Positions 18,868 through 27,382 of a stretch of DNA of 64,000 nucleotides are shown here, one piece after another; within the stretch, counting starts at the first letter, position 1; every line of letters starts with the position of its first letter. The stretch comes from Saccharomycopsis malanga (taxonomy: Eukaryota; Ascomycota; Saccharomycetes; Ascoideales; Saccharomycopsidaceae): contig CP025324.1 of assembly GCA_004014935.1 (NCBI GenBank), positions 1,488,001 through 1,552,000 on the forward strand, given 5' to 3'. Under the pieces are notes generated by a model. That model was not told the origin of the DNA. It saw only the letters and a list, made by a program, of their open reading frames with translations, and searched no databases. The translations under genes and the position numbers were made by a program.

Positions 18868-20067
18868 TTACTTATGATGGTATTGATGCTGTTGCAGAGC
18901 ACTATTGCGATTTTTCAAAGACATCATTATCATCACTGCGTTTTCCTCGTCGCCATCTTCGTTTTTGAATGCTTCCCGGATGGGACTGGTGTGAGAAACA
19001 GGCTGGCGAGCCACGTTCATATTGAGCAAGTCGCCATTAAGAGAAGGAAGCGTTACGGGAGGACTGGCAAGGGCTGTTTGGCGGGTAGGGATGTTTTGAG
19101 GAGCTGCCGAGCCGGAAGAGGTTTCTGAGGTGTCTTCTTGTATGGTATTGTGGGCGGGGTTATTGTCTAACGAGATTCCCAAGCCAGAAACAGATCGATA
19201 ATGGCTAGACACGGAGCTCGGGATAGGTTTGTGATTATACATGCCAGCAGAAGACGAAGTTACAGGGGTCTCGGACAATTTCTTCAACGAGTTTGCCGTG
19301 TCCAATGTTTCGTCGTTCATAAAGTCTGTTTTCGGGGTGCTTGGGTTAGACGACCGGAGATGGCTGTCATTATTATGGTATACGAAAACCGGGGTTGTAG
19401 GGGTGCTTGGATTACTTTCAAGTAATCTAGTATGTCCATTATTATTCGTATTGGCAAGCACAATGTTCAAGTTTTTGTTCTGGTTGATTTTATCTAGAAT
19501 GTCGTCATACACCTTTTCGTCTGCCACATTGTTGTTTCTAATATTAGTTAGCATGGCCCGAGTAGCATGCAATGTTTCATTGAGAGAACCGGTGTCTCCG
19601 CCGTTCTTCTCAACCAACAGCAAGATGTCGTTATTACTTGCTTTATACTGGTTCAACCGTGCTATCAATTCTATCAACGAGTTCTCTAGAAACTCTATGT
19701 ATTTCTTCTTTTTCTCTCTACTCAAATGAGCCGCTCTTCTGTTCCTAAGAATCCGCTCAATACGACGCTGTTCCTTCTCTTCCTTGGTCCTGGCTCTCTT
19801 TCGCGGCGGTAATGTGGAATTGAATGATGCTTGTAATGGCGAAGCAAGCGTTCCCTCTTCGCCGTTGGTATTTTCTTCCTCTTCATCTTCTTCTTCATGA
19901 TTCTGTTCCTTTGCCTTGCTATCCAACTTTAGTGTGAGCTTTACTCGTTGTTTCTTCTGAGAATTAGCCCCCTGCTCCGGGGATTTGGAAGAATCGGTAC
20001 TCATCAACGCTATTTCTTGATAATCCTTCAATATATACTTTCCTATATCTCTTTTAAAAACCTCCAC
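18868..20067 (-). CDS. HAC1: Hac1 bZIP transcription factor of the unfolded-protein response
   Basis: A 399-residue protein. The Hac1 hallmark is present: LPPRKRARTKEEKEQRRIER, then ILRNRRAAHLSREKKKKY, residues about 87-123. A leucine zipper follows to about residue 155. An acidic Glu run (about 58-72) precedes it, and the rest is Ser/Asn/Pro-rich. Hac1 binds unfolded-protein-response elements; in many yeasts its mRNA is spliced by Ire1. Here the tail NAVMIMMSLKN, which resembles the spliced-form tail AVITMTRKLQ of S. cerevisiae, is already in frame in the genomic sequence. I could not find a convincing pair of CNGNNGN loops bracketing a frame-changing intron. The start could also be Met22 (MSTDSSKSPEQ). 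Confidence 0.9.
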   Translation of the reverse strand: MEVFKRDIGKYILKDYQEIALMSTDSSKSPEQGANSQKKQRVKLTLKLDSKAKEQNHEEEDEEEENTNGEEGTLASPLQASFNSTLPPRKRARTKEEKEQRRIERILRNRRAAHLSREKKKKYIEFLENSLIELIARLNQYKASNNDILLLVEKNGGDTGSLNETLHATRAMLTNIRNNNVADEKVYDDILDKINQNKNLNIVLANTNNNGHTRLLESNPSTPTTPVFVYHNNDSHLRSSNPSTPKTDFMNDETLDTANSLKKLSETPVTSSSAGMYNHKPIPSSVSSHYRSVSGLGISLDNNPAHNTIQEDTSETSSGSAAPQNIPTRQTALASPPVTLPSLNGDLLNMNVARQPVSHTSPIREAFKNEDGDEENAVMIMMSLKNRNSALQQHQYHHK

Positions 20068-20828
20068 AGGTCTTAACCACTGCAGGTCGCACTCTCAATA
20101 TCAATAATCCTCCTTCAAAAGCTCAAATCAGCATTATCCATACACTAGCCGGTCTATATTCCTCCAAGACCTTGATGCTTCTGACCGCACAACTCACAAA
20201 CAAGCTGTAAGCCTACAATCCCAGTATAAACTGACGTGTTATCGTTGCTTGCTGGCAATTCCACCCTGCGACTCTTAGTCTATATACAAAAAAGGTTGCC
20301 TGAAAAGGTAGCCAGCCTTGAGAAAAAAAAATTGAAAAAAATTGAGAAAAAAAATTTTTATCACTTTTTACAATACGTAGCAGCTAGTACAAATTATATA
20401 CCAATTACTTATATCATCACTTGTTACTCTTACTTGTTTAAATACCCTTGTAAATTGCACTATTCACAGCTCTAATCCCTCCAAAAGACCAGAGTGTCTC
20501 CTCGGGAAACCCACATAAAACAGATGCTAATTACTGCTCGACCAAGCGGGTATCATCCCTTCCGCTTTGGGCTCATCGCAACACCGTGGCCGAAAGGCAC
20601 GTGTTTGTTGCATGAGGCTGCATCATATATAGAATCAAGTCCAGTAGTAGTAGCATTAATCACCTTAATTGCTCAAGTAGGCATGAGTGTATTGTAGTGT
20701 TGACGAGTTTCATTGAGGTGTCATTTTTGATTGCATAAAAGGCATTGGAGGCAAGAATTGGATGGATGTTGTATATAGGTTGAGAATTGTAGTTATATTG
20801 TGTATTTATTAAGCATATTCAAGTAGAG
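20068..20828. promoter_or_regulatory. HAC1 upstream region
   Basis: AT-rich with A-tracts at 20320-20360. The plus frames at 20236-20475 and 20494-20697 show no domain and are not called. No specific motif recognised. Confidence 0.4.
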
Positions 20829-20841
20829 TATTGGGTCGTTA

Positions 20842-21021
20842 ACCACTGGGCCATTTGGCTCAGTGGTCAGTGCTCTGGGAGAAGAGAAAAACAAGGCCTA
20901 CCAGGGACATGGGTGAGCCAACTATGATCAAAAGGACATGATAGGGCTTTACCAAGTCGCCGTAGACATAGCGCGTATATACGAAACTGATATGTACTGG
21001 GCTTGAAATATATGATATTAT
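20842..21021 (+). mobile_element. SINE copy, short form, perfect 13-bp target duplication
   Basis: An intact-looking short copy of 180 bp. The head is GGGCCATTTGGCTCAGTGG. The middle is GGGTGAGCCAACTATGATCA with no B box. The body is GGGCTTTACCAAGTCGCCG and the tail TACTGGGCTTGAAATATATG with ATATTATTA. TATTGGGTCGTTA flanks both sides exactly (20829-20841 and 21022-21034). A further 31-33 bp direct repeat (TTATATTGTGTATTTATTAA core) lies outside, at about 20789-20821 and 21046-21078. Confidence 0.93.
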
Positions 21022-21225
21022 TATTGGGTCGTTAGGCTTGAATTATAGTTATATTGTGTATTTATTAAGCATATTTAATAAGCAGAGTGTATATAAGTTT
21101 GCCAATATGAAAAGTAAAAGGCAATTAGAGAGATTAAGAAAGGTATAAAAAAGGTGAAGCACAATTCAGCTTGGATCAAGTTTAATATTACAGAATTACA
21201 GAATAATGAAAATTTCAATTCTACA

Positions 21226-21342
21226 TGATAATAATAATGTAACTCTCCAGCCAGTAAATATCAGTTTCGGATATACGCGCCATTCTAAAGGGACTTGGTA
21301 ATGTCCTGTTGGTAATGTCCTGTTGGTCATGATCTTATATCT
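21226..21342 (-). mobile_element. SINE fragment, 3' half
   Basis: In minus orientation it shows (ATT)n, CCAGTAAATATCAGTTTCGG, ATATACGCGCCATTCTAAAG and GGACTTGGTAATG. The head is missing. A 17-bp stretch GGTAATGTCCTGTTGGT is duplicated within it. Confidence 0.75.
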
Positions 21343-21344
21343 AT

Positions 21345-21452
21345 AAATGTTCAAACAACATAAATTTTTGAATATAATCTCTTATCTGTACCTAAAATAA
21401 ATGTTCAAACAACATAAATTTTTGAATATAATCTCTTATCTGTACCTATCAT
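21345..21452. repeat. 54-bp tandem duplication
   Basis: AAATGTTCAAACAACATAAA begins at 21345 and again at 21399. The two 54-bp units are nearly identical, so the duplication is recent. It abuts the SINE fragment. Confidence 0.9.
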
Positions 21453-21499
21453 ATTGGAATTATTTTACTAGAATATTCATATAACTTGTCTAAATATAT

Positions 21500-21531
21500 T
21501 AATAATTTTATATTTCAAGCCCAGTACATGC
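21500..21531 (-). mobile_element. SINE 3'-end fragment
   Basis: TAATTTTATATTTCAAGCCC and CAGTACATG match the minus-strand end of the SINE; only about 30 bp remain. Confidence 0.55.
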
Positions 21532-21600
21532 TGAATTACTTACTAATTAATTTGAATTCCTTGCAAATAGATTTGCCATACTCATAAAGATTATTCATTA

Positions 21601-21832
21601 TAATGATAATATCATATATTTCAAGCTCAGTAAATATCAGTTTTGTATATCAGTTTTGTATATACACGTCATGTCTAAGGGGACTTGGTAAAGCCCAATC
21701 AAGTCGTTTTAATCGTAGCTGGCTCACCCGTGTTCCTGTTAGGCATTTTTTCTCTTCTCCGAGGACACTATCTGGTAAATTATCCTGCCGAGTCTTTTTT
21801 TGTCTTTTTTTAGCCAAATGGCCCAGTGGCTT
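21601..21832 (-). mobile_element. SINE copy, variant composite head
   Basis: In minus orientation: ATGATAATATCATATATTTC, CAAGCTCAGTAAATATCAG, GGGGACTTGGTAAAGCCCAA, GCTGGCTCACCCGTGTTCC, CTCTTCTCCGAGGAC and AAATGGCCCAGTGGC. Between the two head parts is an extra segment containing TTATCCTGCCGAGTC, the complement of GGCAGGATAATTTACC. The copy ends about 60 bp from the FAT1 stop. A short internal duplication, ATATCAGTTTTGT, occurs twice. Confidence 0.85.
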
Positions 21833-21892
21833 CGGTAATACGCACAATTTCTATAATACTATTTACAACAAACAAACACGGTGGATGGCACA

Positions 21893-23902
21893 TTATAGGC
21901 GGATCTTACCACTGAGAATGTCTTTCCAGACAGTATCGGTGAGCTCCTGGTAAGAATTACCGTCAAACCAGTAGATGGTTTCGTTTTCGTCACGACCATG
22001 CGGAAACACTTGGTTTTTATAATAATTTTTGATAATCTTATGGGTGTCGGTGGTTTTGTAGTTGTCGACTAGTTTGAGAAATACAGGAATACTGTATTTT
22101 GGCAAATTACGTTTAAGAAACAGCGACAATTCAGTCAACACATGCGCAGTTTGTGAAGCAGAGGGTTTGAGTTTTCCTACAGCATAACCAGCTCGTCCTT
22201 CATAGCCCTGTAATTTGACACCCACTACAATGCAGTTTTCAAACAAGCCGGATTTGACCAACTGGATCTCGACCTCGTTGGTGGACACGTTCTCGGACTT
22301 CCATCTGTAGGTGTCGCCCAAGCGGTCGAGGAAATACAAAAGACCGTTGGCGTCCTGTTTGAGCAAGTCGCCGGTCTTCATCCAGCAGTCGCCGTTCTTG
22401 AAGACGCTGTGGACAATCTTGTCGGCAGTGCTGTGCAGGTCGTTGACGTAGCCTTGGAAGTCTACATACGGTTTTTTAGGGCGTGTGATCCGGAAAAGAA
22501 GCTGTCCCGGTTCTCCCACCGAGGGCTCGGCGCCCAAACCGGTCACTGGATCGCGATACAAGTCGTCGCCGTCCATTTTGGCCAAGCGTTGCTGGAACGA
22601 CAAGATGTAGTTGATGATGGTGCCGTAGTTTCTGCATGCACCTACGCCGTAGTCGCCGTACTGGAAACTGGTTGTGGCAATCGGTGCTTCGGTAGAGGCG
22701 AAGAACTCGCCAATGGCTTTGATATTGAAGCGGCTGCGGAACTCGTTCCAGATTTCCAGCCGGAGACCGTTGCCGTAAGCGACTGTGGCTCGGTGGCTGT
22801 GTTCGTACGCGGCATCTGCTGGTCTGCTGAGCAAATAGCGGCAAATCTCCCCCACATACTGTATGTGGGTTGCGCCGGTCACTCGGACTTGGCCCCAGAA
22901 GCTGCTGGCGCTGAACTTGTCGGTGATTGCGATACAGCCGCCCTGGGAGACGGTGGGCAAAAGCCCAAGGATGGCGGCCGTGGAGTGGTACAACGGCATT
23001 GCTGTGAACACTGTTGAGCGGCTGCTGATCCGCACAATGCGTCCGTACAAAGCCGTGCCTAGATCGATCTTCCGCCAGCTCATAATGGCCGCTTTTGGAA
23101 GCCCGGTGGTGCCCGAGGTGAAGATGTAGCAGCCTGCGGACCACGCGTGGTCCTGGCGGTTCCGCAAGCGGTCTGGGAGTCTGAATTGAAGCCCCTGGGG
23201 GTTGTCTACAATGCGGCTTTTGACGCGGGCCTCGTCAATGAAGCTGAATGCCAACAGTGGGTTCTCTGCCCGCACCAATCTGTACGTTTCGCTGGGGGTG
23301 GCGCCTTCATAATATATACTTTGTTTGGTTTCTTCATCAACGAAGACTTGCGACATCCCCGACACCTTCACACTATGTGCCAAAGGCCCCGAGTTTACAT
23401 TGTAGTTCAAAAAGGCCGGCTTTGCGCCCAAGTTCCAGAGAGCAAACCAATAAAAGACAAAAATCGGCTTGTTACGAATAGCTATGCCCACTACATCGCC
23501 TGGCTTCACCCCATGTTCGTTTGCTAGCACATACGACAATCGAAGCACAATCCCATAAACCTCGGAATACGTGTATCTTTCCACCTGGAAATTGCCGTCA
23601 ACCGGCCCTTTTGTCTTGTCCACCACCCCTGAAATATACACCAATGCTTGCCTGTCGCGGTTCTCCGGCTTCAATGCTTGCCTTTCAAAGATATACCAGT
23701 AGTTGAGCCTGCCGCTGACAACCAAATAGCCATACAACAACACGCTCCTTACAAAATACGGAATAATGTACCAGTCATCCCGAATCCTGTGCCTCAGATC
23801 CAAATCAACCCATTTCTCATACACCCAGTTGACCACCTCCGCAAAAATCGCCTTCACCCACCCATAAACCTTGTGGAAAACTGACTCCAACACTACCGCC
23901 AT
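21893..23902 (-). CDS. FAT1: Fat1 very-long-chain acyl-CoA synthetase / fatty acid transporter
   Basis: A 669-residue protein, the same length as S. cerevisiae Fat1, which imports and activates long and very-long-chain fatty acids at plasma membrane, ER and peroxisome. An N-terminal hydrophobic stretch (residues about 50-72) precedes the AMP-binding domain. The ATP-binding motif YIFTSGTTGLPKAA lies near residue 260. IGEFFASTEAP, ACRNYG and the conserved KTGDLLKQD follow. The C-terminus (SGKIRL) is not a canonical PTS1. Codon 382, in GNGLR-x-EIWNEF, is CTG where homologues often carry Pro, Ala or other non-Leu residues. It faces a SINE cluster downstream and has a SINE in its upstream region. 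Confidence 0.95.
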   Translation of the reverse strand: MAVVLESVFHKVYGWVKAIFAEVVNWVYEKWVDLDLRHRIRDDWYIIPYFVRSVLLYGYLVVSGRLNYWYIFERQALKPENRDRQALVYISGVVDKTKGPVDGNFQVERYTYSEVYGIVLRLSYVLANEHGVKPGDVVGIAIRNKPIFVFYWFALWNLGAKPAFLNYNVNSGPLAHSVKVSGMSQVFVDEETKQSIYYEGATPSETYRLVRAENPLLAFSFIDEARVKSRIVDNPQGLQFRLPDRLRNRQDHAWSAGCYIFTSGTTGLPKAAIMSWRKIDLGTALYGRIVRISSRSTVFTAMPLYHSTAAILGLLPTVSQGGCIAITDKFSASSFWGQVRVTGATHIQYVGEICRYLLSRPADAAYEHSHRATVAYGNGLRLEIWNEFRSRFNIKAIGEFFASTEAPIATTSFQYGDYGVGACRNYGTIINYILSFQQRLAKMDGDDLYRDPVTGLGAEPSVGEPGQLLFRITRPKKPYVDFQGYVNDLHSTADKIVHSVFKNGDCWMKTGDLLKQDANGLLYFLDRLGDTYRWKSENVSTNEVEIQLVKSGLFENCIVVGVKLQGYEGRAGYAVGKLKPSASQTAHVLTELSLFLKRNLPKYSIPVFLKLVDNYKTTDTHKIIKNYYKNQVFPHGRDENETIYWFDGNSYQELTDTVWKDILSGKIRL

Positions 23903-24131
23903 GCTTCTATATATTGATCGCTTTGTATGGTTTCAGCGCTAAACATCATCACTCCCTTTGCCATCTTCATATTGAACACCCTCTCCAATCCGCGCGCGTA
24001 TGGTGTGATAGATACATGATGCTGCGTTGACATGCATAGTACCGCAGCCGAGTGGTGTTTTGGCAGGGTTTTGGTATGGATTTGATTGTTTGGCAGTCTT
24101 ATTCTCTCTTGGGAAATATAGATTAGCAATT
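23903..24131. promoter_or_regulatory. FAT1 proximal upstream region
   Basis: About 230 bp between the FAT1 start and a SINE copy. No motif recognised with confidence. Confidence 0.35.
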
Positions 24132-24145
24132 CTTTGACTAAAATT

Positions 24146-24325
24146 ATAATAATATCATACATTTCAAGCCCAGTACATATCAGTTTCGTATATACGCGCT
24201 ATGTCTACGGGGACTTGGTAAAGCCCTATCATGTCCTTTTGATCATAGTTGGCTCACCCATGTTCCTGTTAGGTTTTTTTCTCTTCTCCGACAGCTCTGA
24301 CCACTGAGCCAAATGGCCCAGAGGC
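24146..24325 (-). mobile_element. SINE copy, short form, perfect 14-bp target duplication
   Basis: A 180-bp copy closely similar to that at 20842-21021, on the opposite strand. CTTTGACTAAAATT occurs exactly on both sides (24132-24145 and 24326-24339). It has TTCAAGCCCAGTACATATCA, ACGGGGACTTGGTAAAGCCC, GTTGGCTCACCCATGTTCC and CCACTGAGCCAAATGGCCCA. There is no B box. It sits about 240 bp upstream of FAT1. Confidence 0.95.
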
Positions 24326-24339
24326 CTTTGACTAAAATT

Positions 24340-24695
24340 CATTACAACAATTTGTAAGCAATTTCTGCTGATCAATGTACAATGTAAAATTCCAATGTTA
24401 AGCCCACAACTCTTAAAACAAAATGCATAGTCCATCCTACAGTGACCTCTGATTGGCACTGTCGAAAACGCATTAGCAAAACTAGTTACCAGAAAAAAGA
24501 GAGTCCAACAAATGGTGCACCCGTAGACAGGACTGAAAGACCGGTGGATCCCACGCCTCATGTATGGCAATTGGAAATGACAGCCCTGTCCATGGTTGGC
24601 TACCATCAGTTTTGAGAGTATATATAATGAACGTAGAGCCCATGAGCGAATGCTGGCAGGCTGTCGAACACATTTGCATGACTAAAACATCTACC
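24340..24695. other. Upstream region of the small membrane-protein gene
   Basis: TATA-like TATATATAA near 24620. The minus frames here are featureless. No other element seen. Confidence 0.4.
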
Positions 24696-24749
24696 ATTAC
24701 AGTTGGATTGGGCTTGAAAAAAATTATTATTATTATTACAGTTGGATTG
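24696..24749 (+). mobile_element. 5'-truncated SINE tail inside a perfect 15-bp target duplication
   Basis: ATTACAGTTGGATTG occurs at 24696-24710 and at 24735-24749. Between them are 24 bases, GGCTTGAAAAAAATTATTATTATT, shown in shorter pieces as GGCTTGAAA, an A run and (ATT)n. These match the last bases of the SINE. This is what 5' truncation during target-primed reverse transcription would leave. It lies 18 bp before the ATG at 24767, so it alters that gene's leader. Confidence 0.85.
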
Positions 24750-24766
24750 TTATTTTACAAGCAAAA

Positions 24767-25108
24767 ATGAGTTATTGTCTTTATAGTGATAGTGATGACA
24801 TTGAAGATGGATGTCTCTACACAGTGACGATTGTTGAGATTGTTATCCTTTCGTATTTCGCAGTTGGCGTTATTTCAGTCTTGATAATGTGCATTCTCAT
24901 TGGGGTTAAAAACCGCCGTCTCAAGAATAGAGCTCGCGGTGTTTACCAGGCAAATGCTGAGGCAGATATGGCCAGCTCCCTTAGTTCTGCCTCTACGTTC
25001 AAGGAGGTTCGTCCACATTCTCATAATCTCAAAAAAGACACCAGAACATCTGGCGCATCTTACCTGTCAGATAAGACACTCAATCCGTTTACTGCCGAGT
25101 TTAAATAA
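24767..25108 (+). CDS. Small single-pass membrane protein, paralogue of 26157-26783
   Basis: A 113-residue protein I do not recognise. The short N-terminus is acidic with Cys4 and Cys16. A membrane segment follows at about residues 22-48 (IVILSYFAVGVISVLIMCIL), then a basic stop-transfer patch (KNRRLKNRARG). The tail is Ser/Thr-rich with SSLSSASTFKEV. The plan matches the 208-residue protein 1.4 kb downstream in order of parts: paired cysteines before the membrane span, a basic patch after it and an ASSLSS-S-ST motif. This suggests an old tandem duplication. Location is probably the plasma membrane or endomembrane; function unknown. Confidence 0.75.
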   Translation: MSYCLYSDSDDIEDGCLYTVTIVEIVILSYFAVGVISVLIMCILIGVKNRRLKNRARGVYQANAEADMASSLSSASTFKEVRPHSHNLKKDTRTSGASYLSDKTLNPFTAEFK

Positions 25109-25286
25109 GTTTTGTCTGTTCATTCCATTTAGAGGGTTTTATAGAGTTTTCCGGGGTTGGCCCGCACGTTTATGTTGATACGTTTTGTTTTGAGTATAAT
25201 GTTTTGTTGTTTTTACCTATTTTCTCTGTAGACAGCAACTGAGTTGCTACTGTAGCAATTTCTGTGTATATTAACTGTATTTTACC
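25109..25286. other. Intergenic, 3' flank of the small membrane-protein gene
   Basis: AT-rich; no feature seen. Confidence 0.4.
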
Positions 25287-25438
25287 CCTGGGCCGTGTGG
25301 CTTAGTGGGTTTAGAAGATAACTATGTACAAGATTATGATCAGAGTATGATCAACAGGACATTATTGGGTTTTACCAAGCCCCTTTAGACTTGGTGCGTA
25401 TATACGGAATTGATATGCACTGGGCTCGTATTTTGTAG
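25287..25438 (+). mobile_element. SINE copy, short and diverged
   Basis: GGGCCGTGTGGCTTAGTGGG head, ATTATGATCAGAGTATGATC with ACAGGACATTATTGGG, TTTACCAAGCCCCTTTAGAC, GTGCGTATATACGGAATTG and the end CACTGGGCTCGTATTTTG. The (ATT)n tail is lost. Confidence 0.8.
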
Positions 25439-26156
25439 CTTGCTACAGCAATTTACGATACAAGACAGTCATTGTCTCAGTTGTAGTGTACGTTTTTCTG
25501 GTAAAGACCCAAAACCTAGGGCTTTTTATTCCTTTATCAAGTAGAACAAAATAAAATACGGGTACATGCATTTCCCTTCGTGGAAGTACCGTTTGGCTTC
25601 AACATTCATCAGAAAAGGTTATCTTGCAACCTGTGGACTGTATTCAGTCTTTGGCTGGCTGGAGAGTTGTTCGTATAAGTCTTTCCAAGATATACATACA
25701 GCTCATATAAAAAGGCATAAAACTGGTTTTATTATGGCAATTTCACTATTCAAAGTCAGTCCAGAATTACACAAAATCGTCTGTGAGCTTACAGCCCAGC
25801 CATCTCTGAGATTTCCCAGTCCTTTGGCCACTACCCCAGAAACTACTGTTTTAACAGTACATGTTAGCATACCACGGTATATTAGTATAGCGGCTGCTGC
25901 ACTGTGCTGTTGGGGGATGCGTCTTACTGCATGGGCAGACGCATGTTGAGCAGCCTAATGAGCATGCCTGCATACAACAATAAGCATCGTCAGTATGCTT
26001 CAACTAACCAACCTTGGGTAAAGAGGTCAGAATAGCACTGAATTTTAGTTGCAATAGTATATATATAGATAAGAATGTCGCCCTGTTTATGTAGCGTGAA
26101 GTTTCAGTCAACTGTACCAGCAAGCTTCTCATATTATACAAATCTATATATCCAAC
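25439..26156. promoter_or_regulatory. Upstream region of the second membrane-protein gene
   Basis: Contains a TATA run near 26055-26066. A 127-codon plus frame at 25566-25949 has no domain, signal peptide or similarity to its neighbours; I do not call it. No other element recognised. Confidence 0.4.
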
Positions 26157-26783
26157 ATGTTTTACGGGCAATGCCATATGGTAGAAAAGAATGGACACTT
26201 TGAAGAAGTCTGTCTGAAAAAATTGACAGTATGGACCATTATTTCCATCACATTTGCTTGTATTGCTATTGTTTGCTTGATATTGTACATTGGTCTTGAG
26301 CTTTATCAGAAAAAACTACGTTCCAGAATGGCCCAACAACATCCAATGCAAGAATCAACTTTTGTTGAGCAGATCCCACCAGCCAACATCTATCCGCCAA
26401 CTATGTCCACCATGTATCACAATCCAAACACCCAGATTGGCCAGACTGCCCCAGCAATGCAGGGAAGATACACAGCCTACGCTAGTAACAAGGAATACAA
26501 TTCAAAGGATTTATCTTTTGACACTGCCTCTTCCTTATCTTCTTCAAGCACTCTAAACGGCGGAACCTCAGCCGGCAAACCATACCATGGCACTGTCTAC
26601 GGGAACAGACAACATAGCAATAGCGACGCCAGCACTATCAGTGTCACTCCGGCCCTTAACACGCCTCAAAGACAAGACAAATCAACCACTTCTTTACATT
26701 CTGTTGGCGCATTCCAAGGTGGTTTTGTAGAAGTACCATTGCCACAACGTGCCATTTCCCCTCCTATCCAAAAAATCCCTTGA
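26157..26783 (+). CDS. Single-pass membrane protein with long cytosolic tail
   Basis: A 208-residue protein I do not recognise. The N-terminal 22 residues carry Cys6 and Cys19. A membrane span lies at about 23-49 (WTIISITFACIAIVCLILYI), followed by basic KKLRSR. The tail is rich in Ser, Gln and Pro with ASSLSSSSTLNG and several PP pairs. It parallels the 113-residue protein at 24767-25108. No N-terminal signal peptide is evident, so the span probably acts as signal anchor. Adaptor or sensor roles are possible, but nothing in the sequence decides it. Confidence 0.78.
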   Translation: MFYGQCHMVEKNGHFEEVCLKKLTVWTIISITFACIAIVCLILYIGLELYQKKLRSRMAQQHPMQESTFVEQIPPANIYPPTMSTMYHNPNTQIGQTAPAMQGRYTAYASNKEYNSKDLSFDTASSLSSSSTLNGGTSAGKPYHGTVYGNRQHSNSDASTISVTPALNTPQRQDKSTTSLHSVGAFQGGFVEVPLPQRAISPPIQKIP

Positions 26784-27382
26784 TTTTTATTCAATCTTTT
26801 TTAACATCTCTCTTAGACTATATACACTTTGTTTTTTTGCATCTATAATATACAGAATAGATTTATAAATTAATTGCATTTAACAGTTTTGAATTATTAC
26901 TTATCTTCAAAAGCTGTGAGACCCCAATTTTACATAGAATACTTGACAGTTGAGCTATGCCCAACCTAAATAATCGCTACCGGTAATAGGCATGAACACA
27001 CGTGGCTCAGTTGGTTAATTTATGGGCCGCGTGGTTTACTACTTGGTTCAATTCACGCTATACCCATTTGATATATTGATATGTTTTAGTATTTTGTATT
27101 TATGTTTCATGATTTCCAATCAACATACTTGGTATCTAATCACCATTCCACTTTCTTTTTAGTGGCAAAAATCCGGATTGATAAGGCTCTATTTATTTAA
27201 AGAAACATTTCCTAATAATTTGAACTCTAATATTCCTGTAGAAAACGACTAAAATCTTCAAAATCCAACTTACAACACACTAGCGAATACCAAAGGTATA
27301 TTTCTATAAAAACCTTCCCAAACTTGTGAAACGAACGAAAACAAAGAACAAAATAAAGCAGGTAAAAAAAGAGCAGAGAAAA
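26784..27382. other. Intergenic with a possible SINE-head remnant
   Basis: Near 26997-27065 the sequence CGTGGCTCAGTTGGTTAATT with ACTTGGTTCAATTCACGC about 40 bp later resembles A and B boxes of a tRNA-like head. The stems do not pair as a tRNA. The rest is AT-rich with no gene. Confidence 0.4.

Noticed and set aside
18608-18868. Hydrophobic 86-codon frame overlapping the HAC1 stop (TAATG)
   Set aside because: Considered as an alternative Hac1 tail or membrane-targeting segment, but it is out of frame with HAC1 and no Ire1-type junction could be found to connect it.
25566-25949. 127-codon plus frame between the two membrane-protein genes
   Set aside because: No signal, membrane span or similarity to either neighbour; composition looks random.
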